A stretch of 14,117 nucleotides of DNA from Candidatus Kerfeldbacteria bacterium RIFOXYC2_FULL_38_9 (GCA_001818355.1 MHKJ01000004.1:15755-29871); one strand, 5' to 3'; counted from the first letter of the stretch, positions 1-6,738 are shown. The notes: generated by a model from the letters alone, not told the origin. Program-made: numbers and translations.

Positions 1-52
1 TCACTATAATATCACCACCTGAAAACTTGTTCAAACCCTAAACTGGTGCTAT

Positions 53-1009
53 TTAAGATTCGTGTTGCCAGTCAACCAATAACGCCGGTTTTCCTTTTAT
101 TTTTTGCAAATAACGGTAAGCCGCCAAAGCCGCGCTGGCTCCGGCGCCGGCGGAAATTATCACTTGTTTGTCCCTCTGCTGGGTAACGTCGCCAGCCGCA
201 AAAAGCCCGGGTGTTTTGGTGGCGCACTCCTCGTTTATCATAATTGATTGTGTTTTATCTCGCGCCACCAAGTCGCCAAGCCAAGAAGAGTCAATGCGGT
301 GCCCCTTTTCCACAAATACCCCGGCTACAGAAATATTTTCAGCTTTTCCATCAACTGCAACATCAATGCTTGTTACCACCTGATGGCCATGAATTTTTTG
401 TACTTGTGTTTTTAAGTAAACTTTAATTTTTTTATTTTCCTGCACTTGGGCAAATAATTTTTTAAAAACGCCAAAATTATCTTGATCGTGCACTAAAAAA
501 ACATCGCAGTCTTGTTTGGCAAAGAGTAAGGCCGCGTCCAAAGCCTCATAGGTTCCACCAACCACGGCCACAGATTTTTTCTTATATAAGGGTGCGTCGC
601 AAGTGGCGCAATAAGATACGCCCTTGCCGGTAAATTCCAACTCTCCGGGAACATTCAAATTTTTAGGCGTTAAACCAAAAGCCAAAATTACAGCGCGAGC
701 CTTACGTAAAACATTTTTATTGGCAGTGTGTATTAAAAAATCTTCTTGGGTTTTTTCTATTTTAATCACGGTTTCATAAACAATTTTTGCGCCATAGCTT
801 TGTGCGTGCTCGGCAAAATTCATCATCAAGTCTATACCGGAAATTTTTTTTATGCCTGGAAAATTTTCAATGGCAGGCGTTAAGACCGCTTGTCCGCCCA
901 GAGCCTTGGCGATAACCAAAGTTTTAAGGTTGCGGCGGCTAGCATAAAGAGCGGCAGTAAGTCCGGCCGCGGCTCCGCCCACAATAATCACATCGTAGTT
1001 TTCTGGCAT
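53..1009 (-). CDS. trxB: thioredoxin reductase-like flavoprotein
   Basis: A 318-residue two-domain flavoprotein of normal length for bacterial low-molecular-weight thioredoxin reductase. The FAD-binding GGAAAG is at residues 11-16, the redox pair CATC at 134-137 and the C-terminal FAD motif AAGDV at about 271-275. The reaction expected is transfer of electrons through FAD and the CxxC pair to thioredoxin, whose gene lies 2 nt upstream. The nucleotide-binding insert is unusual. The expected GGGxxA reads GGTYEA (151-156), and the HRRxxxR signature for the NADPH 2'-phosphate reads HDQDNFG (174-180), so all three arginines are missing. The family call is secure; NADPH as electron donor is doubtful. 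NADH, ferredoxin or another donor is possible, as in the known pyridine-nucleotide-independent members. Confidence 0.93.
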   Translation of the reverse strand: MPENYDVIIVGGAAAGLTAALYASRRNLKTLVIAKALGGQAVLTPAIENFPGIKKISGIDLMMNFAEHAQSYGAKIVYETVIKIEKTQEDFLIHTANKNVLRKARAVILAFGLTPKNLNVPGELEFTGKGVSYCATCDAPLYKKKSVAVVGGTYEALDAALLFAKQDCDVFLVHDQDNFGVFKKLFAQVQENKKIKVYLKTQVQKIHGHQVVTSIDVAVDGKAENISVAGVFVEKGHRIDSSWLGDLVARDKTQSIMINEECATKTPGLFAAGDVTQQRDKQVIISAGAGASAALAAYRYLQKIKGKPALLVDWQHES

Positions 1010-1011
1010 TA

Positions 1012-1332
1012 TTAAGCTAATTCGTCCAATTTTGCTTGCAAAACAGATTTTTCCTGCACCCCAGTCATTTGGTCAACAGGTTGTCCGTTCTTAAAAAACA
1101 TAATAGTTGGAATGCTCATGACATTATATTTACCAGCCATTTCGTTGTTTTCGTCAATGTTGATTTTGACAATTTTCACGTTTTTTCCGGTATTATCTTG
1201 GCTTAACTCTTCAATAACCGGCCCCAGCATTTTGCAAGGTCCGCACCAAGGAGCCCAAAAATCCACCAAAACCGGAACAGTGCTTTTTAATACCTCTGTT
1301 TCAAATTGTTGATCATTGATTTCCTGTGCCAT
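1012..1332 (-). CDS. trxA: thioredoxin
   Basis: A 106-residue protein with the full thioredoxin fold signature. The active site WCGPCK has its cysteines at 30 and 33, the buried Asp equivalent is in VDFWAPW (about 24), and the cis-proline is in SIPT (75). It is a cytosolic protein-disulfide reductant recycled by the reductase encoded immediately downstream; the gap between the genes is 2 nt, so they are almost certainly co-transcribed. Length and motifs are canonical. No Shine-Dalgarno sequence is evident before the ATG. A promoter with an extended -10 lies about 28 nt upstream, giving a leader of roughly 20 nt. Confidence 0.97.
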   Translation of the reverse strand: MAQEINDQQFETEVLKSTVPVLVDFWAPWCGPCKMLGPVIEELSQDNTGKNVKIVKINIDENNEMAGKYNVMSIPTIMFFKNGQPVDQMTGVQEKSVLQAKLDELA

Positions 1333-1359
1333 ATCTTTTATTTAATTATTAGCTTTAGT

Positions 1360-1368
1360 ATTATAACA
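1360..1368 (-). promoter_or_regulatory. extended -10 promoter of trxA-trxB
   Basis: On the minus strand the sequence reads TGTTATAAT, a perfect -10 hexamer with a TGn extension, 27 nt before the trxA ATG. No good -35 is seen at the normal distance, which is common for extended -10 promoters. Transcription would start near 1353. Confidence 0.55.
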
Positions 1369-1403
1369 CCCTTTCAAAATAAAAAAAGAGTGGCGTTGCG
1401 AGC

Positions 1404-1808
1404 TTATTTTCTTTTATATTGCCTGTTAAACGCCTCTTTATTGTCGTATTCCAAAAAATCTTGATGATGCGGCGGTGGAAAAAAATCAACAGTTTTTTTA
1501 TGCGCAATGCCGCACCAGTATTTCTCTGTTTCACCGGCAATTTTAACCCAGTACTGCACCACGCCATTTACATAGCCGCAATACATGCAGTTAATTTTTT
1601 GCAAACGCGTCAGATACGATAATTTATGACGATCAATGCGGACATAACTTTTGCGCCTAACATAAGGAATGCCATACAAAGGAAAACAAAGACGGTGATA
1701 AATCTCTATCCACAAATCAGCAATAATTACAGGGATAATTCCGGAATAAATAATAGGCGCGCTCAATAAGTGACGCCATAACTTTTTATTTTCTAACAAA
1801 TAACGCAT
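1404..1808 (-). CDS. conserved hypothetical protein, Cys-containing
   Basis: A 134-residue protein without a function I can assign. It has an N-terminal hydrophobic stretch (about 15-32) followed by an aromatic-rich segment. A CMYC pair lies at 74-77, a third cysteine in YWCG (99), and a histidine-rich PPPHHQDF near 111-118. The Cys/His spacing could support a metal site, but this is inference. From memory of the family, similar proteins starting MRYLLEN and containing APIIYS, ETEKYWCG and PPxHH occur in many uncultured bacteria, so I regard it as a real conserved gene. The start follows AAAGGAT directly, a Shine-Dalgarno-like sequence with unusually short spacing. It lies 18 nt after the membrane-protein gene on the same strand and may share its transcript. 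Confidence 0.75.
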   Translation of the reverse strand: MRYLLENKKLWRHLLSAPIIYSGIIPVIIADLWIEIYHRLCFPLYGIPYVRRKSYVRIDRHKLSYLTRLQKINCMYCGYVNGVVQYWVKIAGETEKYWCGIAHKKTVDFFPPPHHQDFLEYDNKEAFNRQYKRK

Positions 1809-1826
1809 ATCCTTTTAAGCTAACTT

Positions 1827-2156
1827 CTACTCTATATAATCAATATTATGCAATTGTGGCTCTTGGTTATTCTTGTGAGAAAACCCCCATACAAAAACTA
1901 GCACTCCAAACATCACCATTACTAAGGGAACGGCCAGTTGTTTTCTTCTAAAAATACCCGCTTGTAACAAAGAAGCTTTGTCTTGTTTTTGAATTTGCCA
2001 CACAAACAATATTCCCAGCACAAACCAAAACAAACCCAGTTGCGCAAAAGTATAGCCAATGTCTTGGGTAAATGTCACTGCCAAAAAACCAACTAATCCC
2101 GTACCTATAACAAAAAGAGCTACACAGAGAATAAGCAAAGAAGTGGTTTTTTTCAT
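1827..2156 (-). CDS. small membrane protein, three predicted TM segments
   Basis: A 109-residue hydrophobic protein of unknown function. Predicted membrane segments are at about 6-27, 38-56 and 74-92. A basic loop (FRRKQ, about 69-73) and a polar C-terminal tail suggest a simple inner-membrane protein. I recognise no domain. It is the first gene of a minus-strand pair with the conserved hypothetical gene downstream and diverges from hicB. The ATG is preceded by an AT-rich stretch with TATAAT only 3 nt upstream and a weak AAAGAAA purine tract, so its expression signals are unclear. Confidence 0.65.
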   Translation of the reverse strand: MKKTTSLLILCVALFVIGTGLVGFLAVTFTQDIGYTFAQLGLFWFVLGILFVWQIQKQDKASLLQAGIFRRKQLAVPLVMVMFGVLVFVWGFSHKNNQEPQLHNIDYIE

Positions 2157-2210
2157 AAAATTATATTATTTTTCTTTAGATTACCAAAAAATCACCTAAA
2201 AAGCAAGAAT

Positions 2211-2245
2211 TTGCCTTATTTTTTTTCTCTGGTAGTATATATAAT
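2211..2245 (+). promoter_or_regulatory. promoter of hicB-hicA, effectively leaderless
   Basis: TTGCCT (2211-2216) and TAGTAT (2233-2238, with TGG as TGn extension) are 16 nt apart. A second hexamer, TATAAT, lies at 2240-2245. The hicB ATG is at 2248, so any start from these elements gives a leader of 0-3 nt, and no Shine-Dalgarno is visible. Confidence 0.5.
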
Positions 2246-2247
2246 AT

Positions 2248-2484
2248 ATGAATAAGAACCCTAAAACTCTACAATTAACTGTTTATATTGAACAAGATGA
2301 GGATGGTGTTTATATTGGTTCTGTGCCTTCTTTTACCAACTGTCATGCCCAGGGAGATACTCAAGAAGAAATGTTAAAAAATCTATCTGAGGTCATTCAG
2401 CTCTGTTTGCGCAATGATGATAAGGAAGAAATTCAAAAACATCGCTTTGTTGGTATACAAAATTTAGAGTTATCACATGCCTAA
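2248..2484 (+). CDS. hicB: HicB-family antitoxin
   Basis: A 78-residue protein with the HicB/UPF0150 N-terminal partial RNase-H-like fold: a beta strand LTVYIEQDEDGVYIG (10-24), SVPSFTNCHAQGDT (25-38), then a helix EEMLKNLSEVIQLCL (40-54). Family members neutralise the HicA RNA-cleaving toxin and often autoregulate. No separate C-terminal DNA-binding domain is evident, so it is a short HicB form. It overlaps the downstream hicA by 8 nt (2477-2484), in antitoxin-first order. The overlap implies translational coupling. Confidence 0.85.
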   Translation: MNKNPKTLQLTVYIEQDEDGVYIGSVPSFTNCHAQGDTQEEMLKNLSEVIQLCLRNDDKEEIQKHRFVGIQNLELSHA

Positions 2485-2704
2485 ACTTGTTCCCATAAAA
2501 CCAAAGAAATTTATAAAAATACTTCTTGGCTTGGGTTTTGAACAAAGAGACGCTGAAGGATCTCATGTTTTTTTTCGTCACGCCGATGGACGCACTACTG
2601 TTATTCCTGTACACAACAAAGAAATCAGTCGGGGGCTTTTGCGCAAAATACTTAATGACATACAAATTTCAGTAAAAAATTACGAAAAATTTAGAAAAAA
2701 ATAA
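2477..2704 (+). CDS. hicA: HicA-family mRNA interferase toxin
   Basis: A 75-residue double-stranded-RNA-binding-fold protein typical of HicA (YcfA). The N-terminal KPKKFIKILLGLGF is followed by GSHVFFRHADGRTTVIPVH (28-46), which carries the conserved catalytic histidine (His30 in GSH) and the PVH strand. The terminal helix (51-70) matches the family. It would cleave mRNA when released from HicB. Length is normal and no key residue is missing, so it should be active. The next gene starts 4 nt after the stop, making a three-gene transcript plausible. Confidence 0.88.
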   Translation: MPKLVPIKPKKFIKILLGLGFEQRDAEGSHVFFRHADGRTTVIPVHNKEISRGLLRKILNDIQISVKNYEKFRKK

Positions 2705-2708
2705 GTTT

Positions 2709-3389
2709 ATGCAGAATATTTTCTTAATTTTTGGATATGGGGTGCCAAAAAATATTTTAAAAGACGAAAATTATAATTTCTACTTAAAGACGGTTTTTAA
2801 CAAAATCTATAGTCTAACCGAGGCTCGGTATATTAAGGATCCGCTGATAATTTTTTGTGGCGGCAAAACAGATTGCTTTAAGCCTTATCGTCGCAACGAA
2901 GCAGATGAAATGATTAAGTTATTTAAAAAAATAAGCCAACGCGCATTTCTTAAAGAAAAAACCAACTCCTGGACTTTTACAGGAGAAAAGCAATCGCTCT
3001 CAACTTTGGAAAATTTTTTAAACAGCAAAAAAATCTTAAAAAAGAAAAAAATTCATAAAGCTCGTCTTTGTGTTTTTTGCGAACAAACCAGAGAAAAAAG
3101 AGTGGCGGTTCTAACTAAAAAAATATTTAACGAAAACTACACCCCTCTCACTATTCCCGTGGATTTTGATACGTCTGCTAATCGTTATCTTGACCATAAA
3201 TTTTTAGAAAAAAAAGAAAAAGAGACTTTAAAATATGACCTGTGGGCTTTAAAAAACAAAGATAATTTCAAAAAATACCATCGGTTTTTCCAAGAAAAAA
3301 TAAAATTATTCCAAAAAGCTGATCCTAAAAAACATCAAGAAGCTATCCTGGAATGGTGGAAAGAAAAATTAATTCACAATAAACTGTAA
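2709..3389 (+). CDS. DUF218 (YdcF/ElyC/SanA-like) domain protein
   Basis: A 226-residue protein resembling the DUF218 family. An N-terminal beta strand IFLIFGYGV (4-12) is followed by LIIFCGGKTD (46-55), then RRNEADEM (61-68), and a STLENFLNS segment (98-106) in place of the usual SxxTxEN. DUF218 proteins are variously linked to envelope polysaccharide metabolism and ligand binding; the activity here is unknown. It lacks an obvious signal peptide or membrane anchor, so it is probably cytosolic, like YdcF. The C-terminal third is very Lys-rich. It lies 4 nt after hicA with no clear Shine-Dalgarno, suggesting coupled translation. Confidence 0.6.
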   Translation: MQNIFLIFGYGVPKNILKDENYNFYLKTVFNKIYSLTEARYIKDPLIIFCGGKTDCFKPYRRNEADEMIKLFKKISQRAFLKEKTNSWTFTGEKQSLSTLENFLNSKKILKKKKIHKARLCVFCEQTREKRVAVLTKKIFNENYTPLTIPVDFDTSANRYLDHKFLEKKEKETLKYDLWALKNKDNFKKYHRFFQEKIKLFQKADPKKHQEAILEWWKEKLIHNKL

Positions 3390-3431
3390 TGGCGTCTTTT
3401 GTTAAAGGTCACTTTTGATGTTTATTTTCAG

Positions 3432-3475
3432 TAAATAAAAAAACGGCCACTACGTATATTCTACGTATTGGCCGT
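3432..3475 (-). terminator. strong intrinsic terminator (minus strand)
   Basis: ACGGCCA (3443-3449) pairs with TGGCCGT (3469-3475). After one mismatch, TACGTA (3451-3456) pairs with TACGTA (3462-3467) around a 5-nt loop. On the minus strand the stem is followed by seven U residues (3442-3436). It ends the transcript of the small membrane protein gene. The plus-strand orientation has no U tract. Confidence 0.85.
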
Positions 3476-3481
3476 GTGCAA

Positions 3482-3562
3482 GAGCGGGTCCTGCCGCTTT
3501 CGGTTTCCCATAATGCTCGTGAACTGCGCGCCATGGGAGCCCTCCTGTCGCGTCACCCGCTC
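3482..3562 (-). ncRNA. GC-rich structured RNA element of unknown class
   Basis: This is a GC-rich island of about 80 nt in an AT-rich region, between the stop codon of the 63-residue membrane protein and the terminator. An 8-bp perfect closing stem pairs 3482-3489 (GAGCGGGT) with 3555-3562. Inside are a 6-bp stem 3506-3511/3533-3538 (TCCCAT with ATGGGA), a small hairpin CCG-CTTT-CGG (3494-3503), and two CGCG segments (3527-3530, 3549-3552) that could form a pseudoknot. The strand is assigned from the adjoining minus-strand gene and terminator. I compared it from memory with SRP RNA, tmRNA, RNase P and common riboswitches and found no match. It may be a 3'-UTR-derived RNA or a processed stabilising element. 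Confidence 0.45.
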
Positions 3563-3752
3563 AACGTCGCATATCCCATAGTATAGTCCCAAGGACTATG
3601 CCTGTGGCAATGAGCCATGCAATGAACCATTGCAGAAAAAAATTTGAATCAAAAAAGATCACCACATACGGCATTATAAATACACTGCCGTATAGGCCAA
3701 TACCGGCAACGCCGGCACCAATTCCCCAAAGCATTAAACTTTTTTGTTTCAT
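3561..3752 (-). CDS. small two-TM membrane protein
   Basis: A 63-residue protein starting MKQKSLMLWG with two hydrophobic helices (about 7-33 and 39-58) and a basic C-terminus WDMRR. No family is recognised. An upstream in-frame TTG at 3764 exists, but the ATG at 3752 is preferred. GGAGG (3758-3762 on the plus strand as CCTCC) lies 5 nt before it, the clearest Shine-Dalgarno in the window, and the TTG would place that site inside the coding region. The stop codon overlaps the start of the folded GC-rich element. Confidence 0.65.
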   Translation of the reverse strand: MKQKSLMLWGIGAGVAGIGLYGSVFIMPYVVIFFDSNFFLQWFIAWLIATGIVLGTILWDMRR

Positions 3753-3757
3753 TTTTT

Positions 3758-3762
3758 CCTCC
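3758..3762 (-). promoter_or_regulatory. Shine-Dalgarno that decides the start of the 63-residue gene
   Basis: GGAGG on the minus strand, 5 nt from the ATG at 3752. Most other genes here lack a comparable site, so this one is informative for start choice. Confidence 0.75.
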
Positions 3763-3815
3763 AAAAAAATGTTCGTCTTCGCAGGCCAACCTACTCAGCC
3801 ATTGAAGAACACATC

Positions 3816-3843
3816 AGCATAGCTGTTTGTAAATAGGTGTCAA
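3816..3843 (-). promoter_or_regulatory. promoter of the 63-residue membrane protein gene
   Basis: On the minus strand, a consensus TTGACA (3843-3838) and TATGCT (3821-3816) are separated by 16 nt. The predicted start near 3809 gives a leader of about 57 nt. The -35 lies within the inverted repeat shared with the divergent trmB-type gene. Confidence 0.45.
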
Positions 3844-3863
3844 ATAAATTGTCTAAATTTGAC
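3839..3863. promoter_or_regulatory. inverted repeat, candidate operator
   Basis: GTCAAAT (3839-3845) and ATTTGAC (3857-3863) form a perfect 7-bp inverted repeat with an 11-nt spacer in the divergent promoter region. Each arm overlaps a -35 element, so part of the symmetry may simply reflect two divergent promoters. Two more TTGACA copies at 3902-3907 and 3914-3919 lie just before the regulator start codon and may be further regulator sites. Confidence 0.35.
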
Positions 3864-3887
3864 TAAAATTCAATAAAATAATAAAAT
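3859..3887 (+). promoter_or_regulatory. promoter of TrmB-family regulator 1
   Basis: TTGACT (3859-3864) and TAAAAT (3882-3887) are separated by exactly 17 nt. Predicted start near 3894, about 30 nt before the ATG at 3924; the leader has no Shine-Dalgarno. Confidence 0.5.
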
Positions 3888-3923
3888 ACAAGCATATTCT
3901 GTTGACAATTTTATTGACACATT

Positions 3924-4679
3924 ATGGACATTTCTACACAGCTTGAGATCATTGGTTTAACACAAAAACAATCCATCACTTACCTTGCCTGTCTTCATAT
4001 TGGAACATCTACCGCTTTACACATTTCGCGTTACTCAAAAATAAAACGTTCTACAACATACGTTATTCTTGATGAACTGGAATCATTACATTTGGTAACT
4101 GTCATTAAAAAAGGCGCCACAACATTGTATACAGCAGAAGATCCCGCACTTATTCAACAACAATTGCAACAAAAAATGCAGGCATTTCACAATGTTCATC
4201 CAGTATTACAAGATTTATTTACAAAAGAAAAGCATACGCCGGATATTCGGTACTATGCAGGGAAAAAAGAAGTGGAAGATTTATATGTTCAGGTTTATGG
4301 TGAAAATCGATCTATTGATTTTTTTGGAACAGACAGTCAACGTTTTACAGAATGCTTTCCCGACTTTGTTAAAAAATTTGATGAGGACATAAATAAAGGT
4401 AAGCATGAAGTGCGCGAAATCTATTGCTATAACCGATTTAACGTAGAATATGCACGAAGAGTCTATTCGCGCTTTCACAAAATTCGTATCATCGATCCAA
4501 AATATCAATTTTTCGGAGACAATGGAATTTATGGCAACACGCTGCTCATTACTTCGTTGGAAGATGAACCATTCAGCGTAACTATTGAATCGCAAAATGT
4601 GGCAAAAACTTTTCGAGCGATGTTTGAAATTGCGTGGAGCATTGCCAAACCACCACGCGCTATTGCAAAAACGAGATAG
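3924..4679 (+). CDS. TrmB-family transcriptional regulator (regulator 1)
   Basis: A 251-residue protein with an N-terminal winged helix-turn-helix. MDISTQLEIIGLTQKQSITYLACL leads into the helix pair IKRSTTYVILDELESLHLV (about 40-58) and a basic wing (KKGATTLYTAE). A linker coiled helix (about 75-95) is followed by a C-terminal domain from about residue 107 (PDIRYYAGKKEVEDLY) resembling the TrmB effector-binding region. Family members sense sugars or other small molecules; the ligand here is unknown. It aligns start to end with the regulator at 6932, including the MDxxxQL N-terminus, which supports the ATG at 3924. It lies upstream of the ATPase gene and divergent from the small membrane protein gene. 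Confidence 0.8.
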   Translation: MDISTQLEIIGLTQKQSITYLACLHIGTSTALHISRYSKIKRSTTYVILDELESLHLVTVIKKGATTLYTAEDPALIQQQLQQKMQAFHNVHPVLQDLFTKEKHTPDIRYYAGKKEVEDLYVQVYGENRSIDFFGTDSQRFTECFPDFVKKFDEDINKGKHEVREIYCYNRFNVEYARRVYSRFHKIRIIDPKYQFFGDNGIYGNTLLITSLEDEPFSVTIESQNVAKTFRAMFEIAWSIAKPPRAIAKTR

Positions 4680-4725
4680 TAAATAAAAGATGTATCAATA
4701 TTTAATATAACACATGATATATACA

Positions 4726-4770
4726 ACTTTTTTTCAGTCAACTATAAAATAGTTGCTACTTTTTTTCAGT
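4726..4770 (+). repeat. 13-bp direct repeat flanking a short hairpin
   Basis: ACTTTTTTTCAGT occurs at 4726-4738 and again at 4758-4770, spaced by 32 bp. The segment between forms a small hairpin. The second copy lies between the -35 and -10 of the ATPase promoter, so the repeats could be regulator sites or a local duplication. Confidence 0.6.
4739..4766 (+). terminator. weak intrinsic terminator after regulator 1
   Basis: CAACTAT (4739-4745) and ATAGTTG (4749-4755) form a 7-bp stem with a 3-nt loop, followed by CTAC and seven T residues. The stem is AT-rich, so efficiency is uncertain. It overlaps the -35 of the next gene. Confidence 0.4.
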
Positions 4771-4780
4771 ATGCTATAAT
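4753..4780 (+). promoter_or_regulatory. leaderless promoter of the DUF4143 ATPase gene
   Basis: TTGCTA (4753-4758) is followed after 16 nt by a perfect TATAAT (4775-4780) with the extension TGC. Only 6 nt separate the -10 from the ATG at 4787, so transcription should start at or beside the A of the start codon. Confidence 0.6.
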
Positions 4781-4786
4781 AATATC

Positions 4787-5968
4787 ATGGATATAAAACA
4801 ACGATATCTGGACACATGTATCGCGGCTGACCTAAAAAAGAAAATGGTTTTTTTAGGTGGCCCACGACAGGTTGGCAAAACAACCTCGGCGCTCAACATT
4901 GGGGAGAGTAATTACCACAATGTTTCTTATTTGAATTGGGACGATCGTGATGACCAAAAAAATATTATTGCACGCACCTTTGGCGCAGAAACAGACCTTA
5001 TCATTTTTGATGAATTACATAAATACCAAAAATGGAAAAATTATATAAAGGGTTTATATGATAAGCAACAAAAAAATTTTCATATTTTGGTAACCGGAAG
5101 CGCTCGTTTAGATTTATACCGCAGAGGGGGCGACTCTTTAATGGGACGATATCATTATTATCGCCTACATCCATTTTCTGTAGCAGAACTCATGCAAACA
5201 AAAAATCGCTTTACTATCCATGCCGCATTAACTTTTCCTAAACAAAAAAATGGTAGAAAAAATTTATATACAAACCTTTTGCGTTTTAGCGGATTCCCAG
5301 AACCATTATTCAACCAAAATGAAAGAACGCATCGTCGCTGGCAGAAAGAACGATTAGAAAGATTATTAAGAGAAGATGTGCGCGATGTAGAATATATTAA
5401 ACAAATATCGTCTTTAGAAATTTTAACGCAGCTTTTGCCCGACAAGGTTGGTTCTGTGTTTTCTTTAAATAGCCTACAAGAGGACTTGCAAGTTAGCTAT
5501 AATACCATGGCGCGTTGGGTAGATATTTTAGAAAATTTTTATTACCATTTTCGTATTCGACCATGGACAAATACAAAAATACGCAGTTTAAAAAAAGAAC
5601 CAAAGCTCTATTTATGGGACTGGACAGAAGTAAACGACCATGGGGCGCGTTTAGAAAATTTGGTTGCCAGCCATTTATTAAAATTTGTTCACTTTTTAGA
5701 AGATACAGAAGGATATCGCATTGAATTACAATATCTACGTGATCGCGACGGCCGTGAAGTAGATTTTATTGTCACGGTTGATAATAAACCATGGTTTGCG
5801 GTGGAAGTAAAAAACCACACTATTACACCAAGTAAACACTTGTTTTATTTTTGTGAACGAATTCACATTCCGTATTTATATCAGGTTGTAGAAAAAGAGA
5901 ATATAGATATTATGGCAAATCAAGTGCGTATTATGAGTGTTGATAAATTTTTAAGCGGGCTAGTTTGA
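4787..5968 (+). CDS. AAA-type ATPase with DUF4143 domain
   Basis: A 393-residue protein. The P-loop is GGPRQVGKTT (24-33), Walker B is LIIFDE (71-76), and the sensor-like VTGSAR is at 102-107. A helical and winged-helix middle (about 180-260, including VSYNTMARWVDILEN) leads to a C-terminal DUF4143 region with a PD-(D/E)xK-like signature: REVDFIV (323-329) and FAVEVK (337-342). The family is widespread and poorly characterised, with ATP-dependent action on nucleic acids or proteins suspected. Length is normal for the family and both parts look intact. It follows regulator 1 but has its own promoter giving a leaderless mRNA, and it converges with the methyltransferase gene 35 nt downstream. 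Confidence 0.85.
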   Translation: MDIKQRYLDTCIAADLKKKMVFLGGPRQVGKTTSALNIGESNYHNVSYLNWDDRDDQKNIIARTFGAETDLIIFDELHKYQKWKNYIKGLYDKQQKNFHILVTGSARLDLYRRGGDSLMGRYHYYRLHPFSVAELMQTKNRFTIHAALTFPKQKNGRKNLYTNLLRFSGFPEPLFNQNERTHRRWQKERLERLLREDVRDVEYIKQISSLEILTQLLPDKVGSVFSLNSLQEDLQVSYNTMARWVDILENFYYHFRIRPWTNTKIRSLKKEPKLYLWDWTEVNDHGARLENLVASHLLKFVHFLEDTEGYRIELQYLRDRDGREVDFIVTVDNKPWFAVEVKNHTITPSKHLFYFCERIHIPYLYQVVEKENIDIMANQVRIMSVDKFLSGLV

Positions 5969-6003
5969 GTAAAACATACGTTATAATTATTAAAAGTACC
6001 AAC

Positions 6004-6738
6004 TTACGCTGTTACCACTTCATATAAATCAAAAGTAACAGGATGCACTTCAACAGATTTTGTTTGTTTAACGCGTTGTAAATGCAACTTGGCAGAGCGC
6101 GCTATGTTTTGCAACAAATCCACATCTCCAAGCGTATTTGAGTAACCAATAAGAATGGTACCTTGGGGTTTTAAATGCTGCGGAGCCTGACGTAAAAATT
6201 GTTCTGTCGCTTTGTAACCAGAATCAAAAACCGATTTTTCTAAGGGTGATAAATCAGCGCGTTCAATAAATCCAAATGGCGTATTCCAAAAAATAGTATC
6301 AAATTTTTGTTGTGCCATGAATGGGTCAAAAATATTCCCAACAAAAACGTGCACGCGGTCGGCCACGTTGTATTTTTGCACATTTAATCGAGTATTGCGT
6401 ACTGCTTGTTCATTGATATCCACAGCAGTAACGTTGACACCCGTTAATGCCACACTCACGGAAACAGCACCTGTGCCAGAACCAATTTCACAAAAAGATT
6501 TACCAACGTCAACGTATTTTTTATTTTTCAATAGCCAACGGGTAAAAATTTCAGTGTCATAAAAATATTTTGGCGAAAATACATTTGGCAAAACAATAAA
6601 TTCACGGCCACAAACGGTTGTGGTGTATGACGCTGTGTGTTTTTGGCTTTTGTATAGCACTTGCGCAGTCGCACAAAGATATTTTTTCTTTTCTTTGTTT
6701 TGTTGTGAATAAAATTTTTGCTTAAATTTTTCCTCCAT
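6004..6738 (-). CDS. class I SAM-dependent methyltransferase, N(P/T)P(Y/F) type
   Basis: A 244-residue protein from the ATG at 6738. The SAM-binding motif FCEIGSGTGAVSVS is at 82-95, the acidic ribose-binding AVDINE at 105-110, GNIFD at 134-138, and the catalytic-type NTPF at 152-155, a variant of NPPY/F. FDSGYKATEQFLRQAP (171-186) resembles the corresponding HemK/PrmC and RsmC/RlmG-like segment. The substrate is probably an amide or exocyclic amine on a protein (Gln) or RNA (guanine), but it cannot be settled here. A longer form beginning at a TTG (6786) is possible. I prefer the ATG because the promoter -10 is only 3 nt before that TTG. The gene is divergent from regulator 2 and may be under its control. 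Confidence 0.75.
   Translation of the reverse strand: MEEKFKQKFYSQQNKEKKKYLCATAQVLYKSQKHTASYTTTVCGREFIVLPNVFSPKYFYDTEIFTRWLLKNKKYVDVGKSFCEIGSGTGAVSVSVALTGVNVTAVDINEQAVRNTRLNVQKYNVADRVHVFVGNIFDPFMAQQKFDTIFWNTPFGFIERADLSPLEKSVFDSGYKATEQFLRQAPQHLKPQGTILIGYSNTLGDVDLLQNIARSAKLHLQRVKQTKSVEVHPVTFDLYEVVTA

Noticed and set aside
1..52. TATAAT-like sequence at the left edge
   Set aside because: Only a few bases of context are available and no adjoining gene can be seen, so a promoter cannot be supported.
3482..3562. Integron attC site, suggested by GCTCAAC/GTTGAGC at one end
   Set aside because: The seven-base core is at the wrong end and in the wrong orientation, with no matching partner core at the other end.
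3482..3562. SRP RNA, tmRNA or a B12/c-di-GMP riboswitch
   Set aside because: The conserved cores of these RNAs are not present, and the element follows a gene rather than preceding one on its strand.
53..5968. Alternative genetic code with TGA as glycine
   Set aside because: TGA ends the ATPase, the 63-residue membrane protein and hicB-hicA-region frames at sensible family lengths or before terminators, so standard bacterial code 11 fits.
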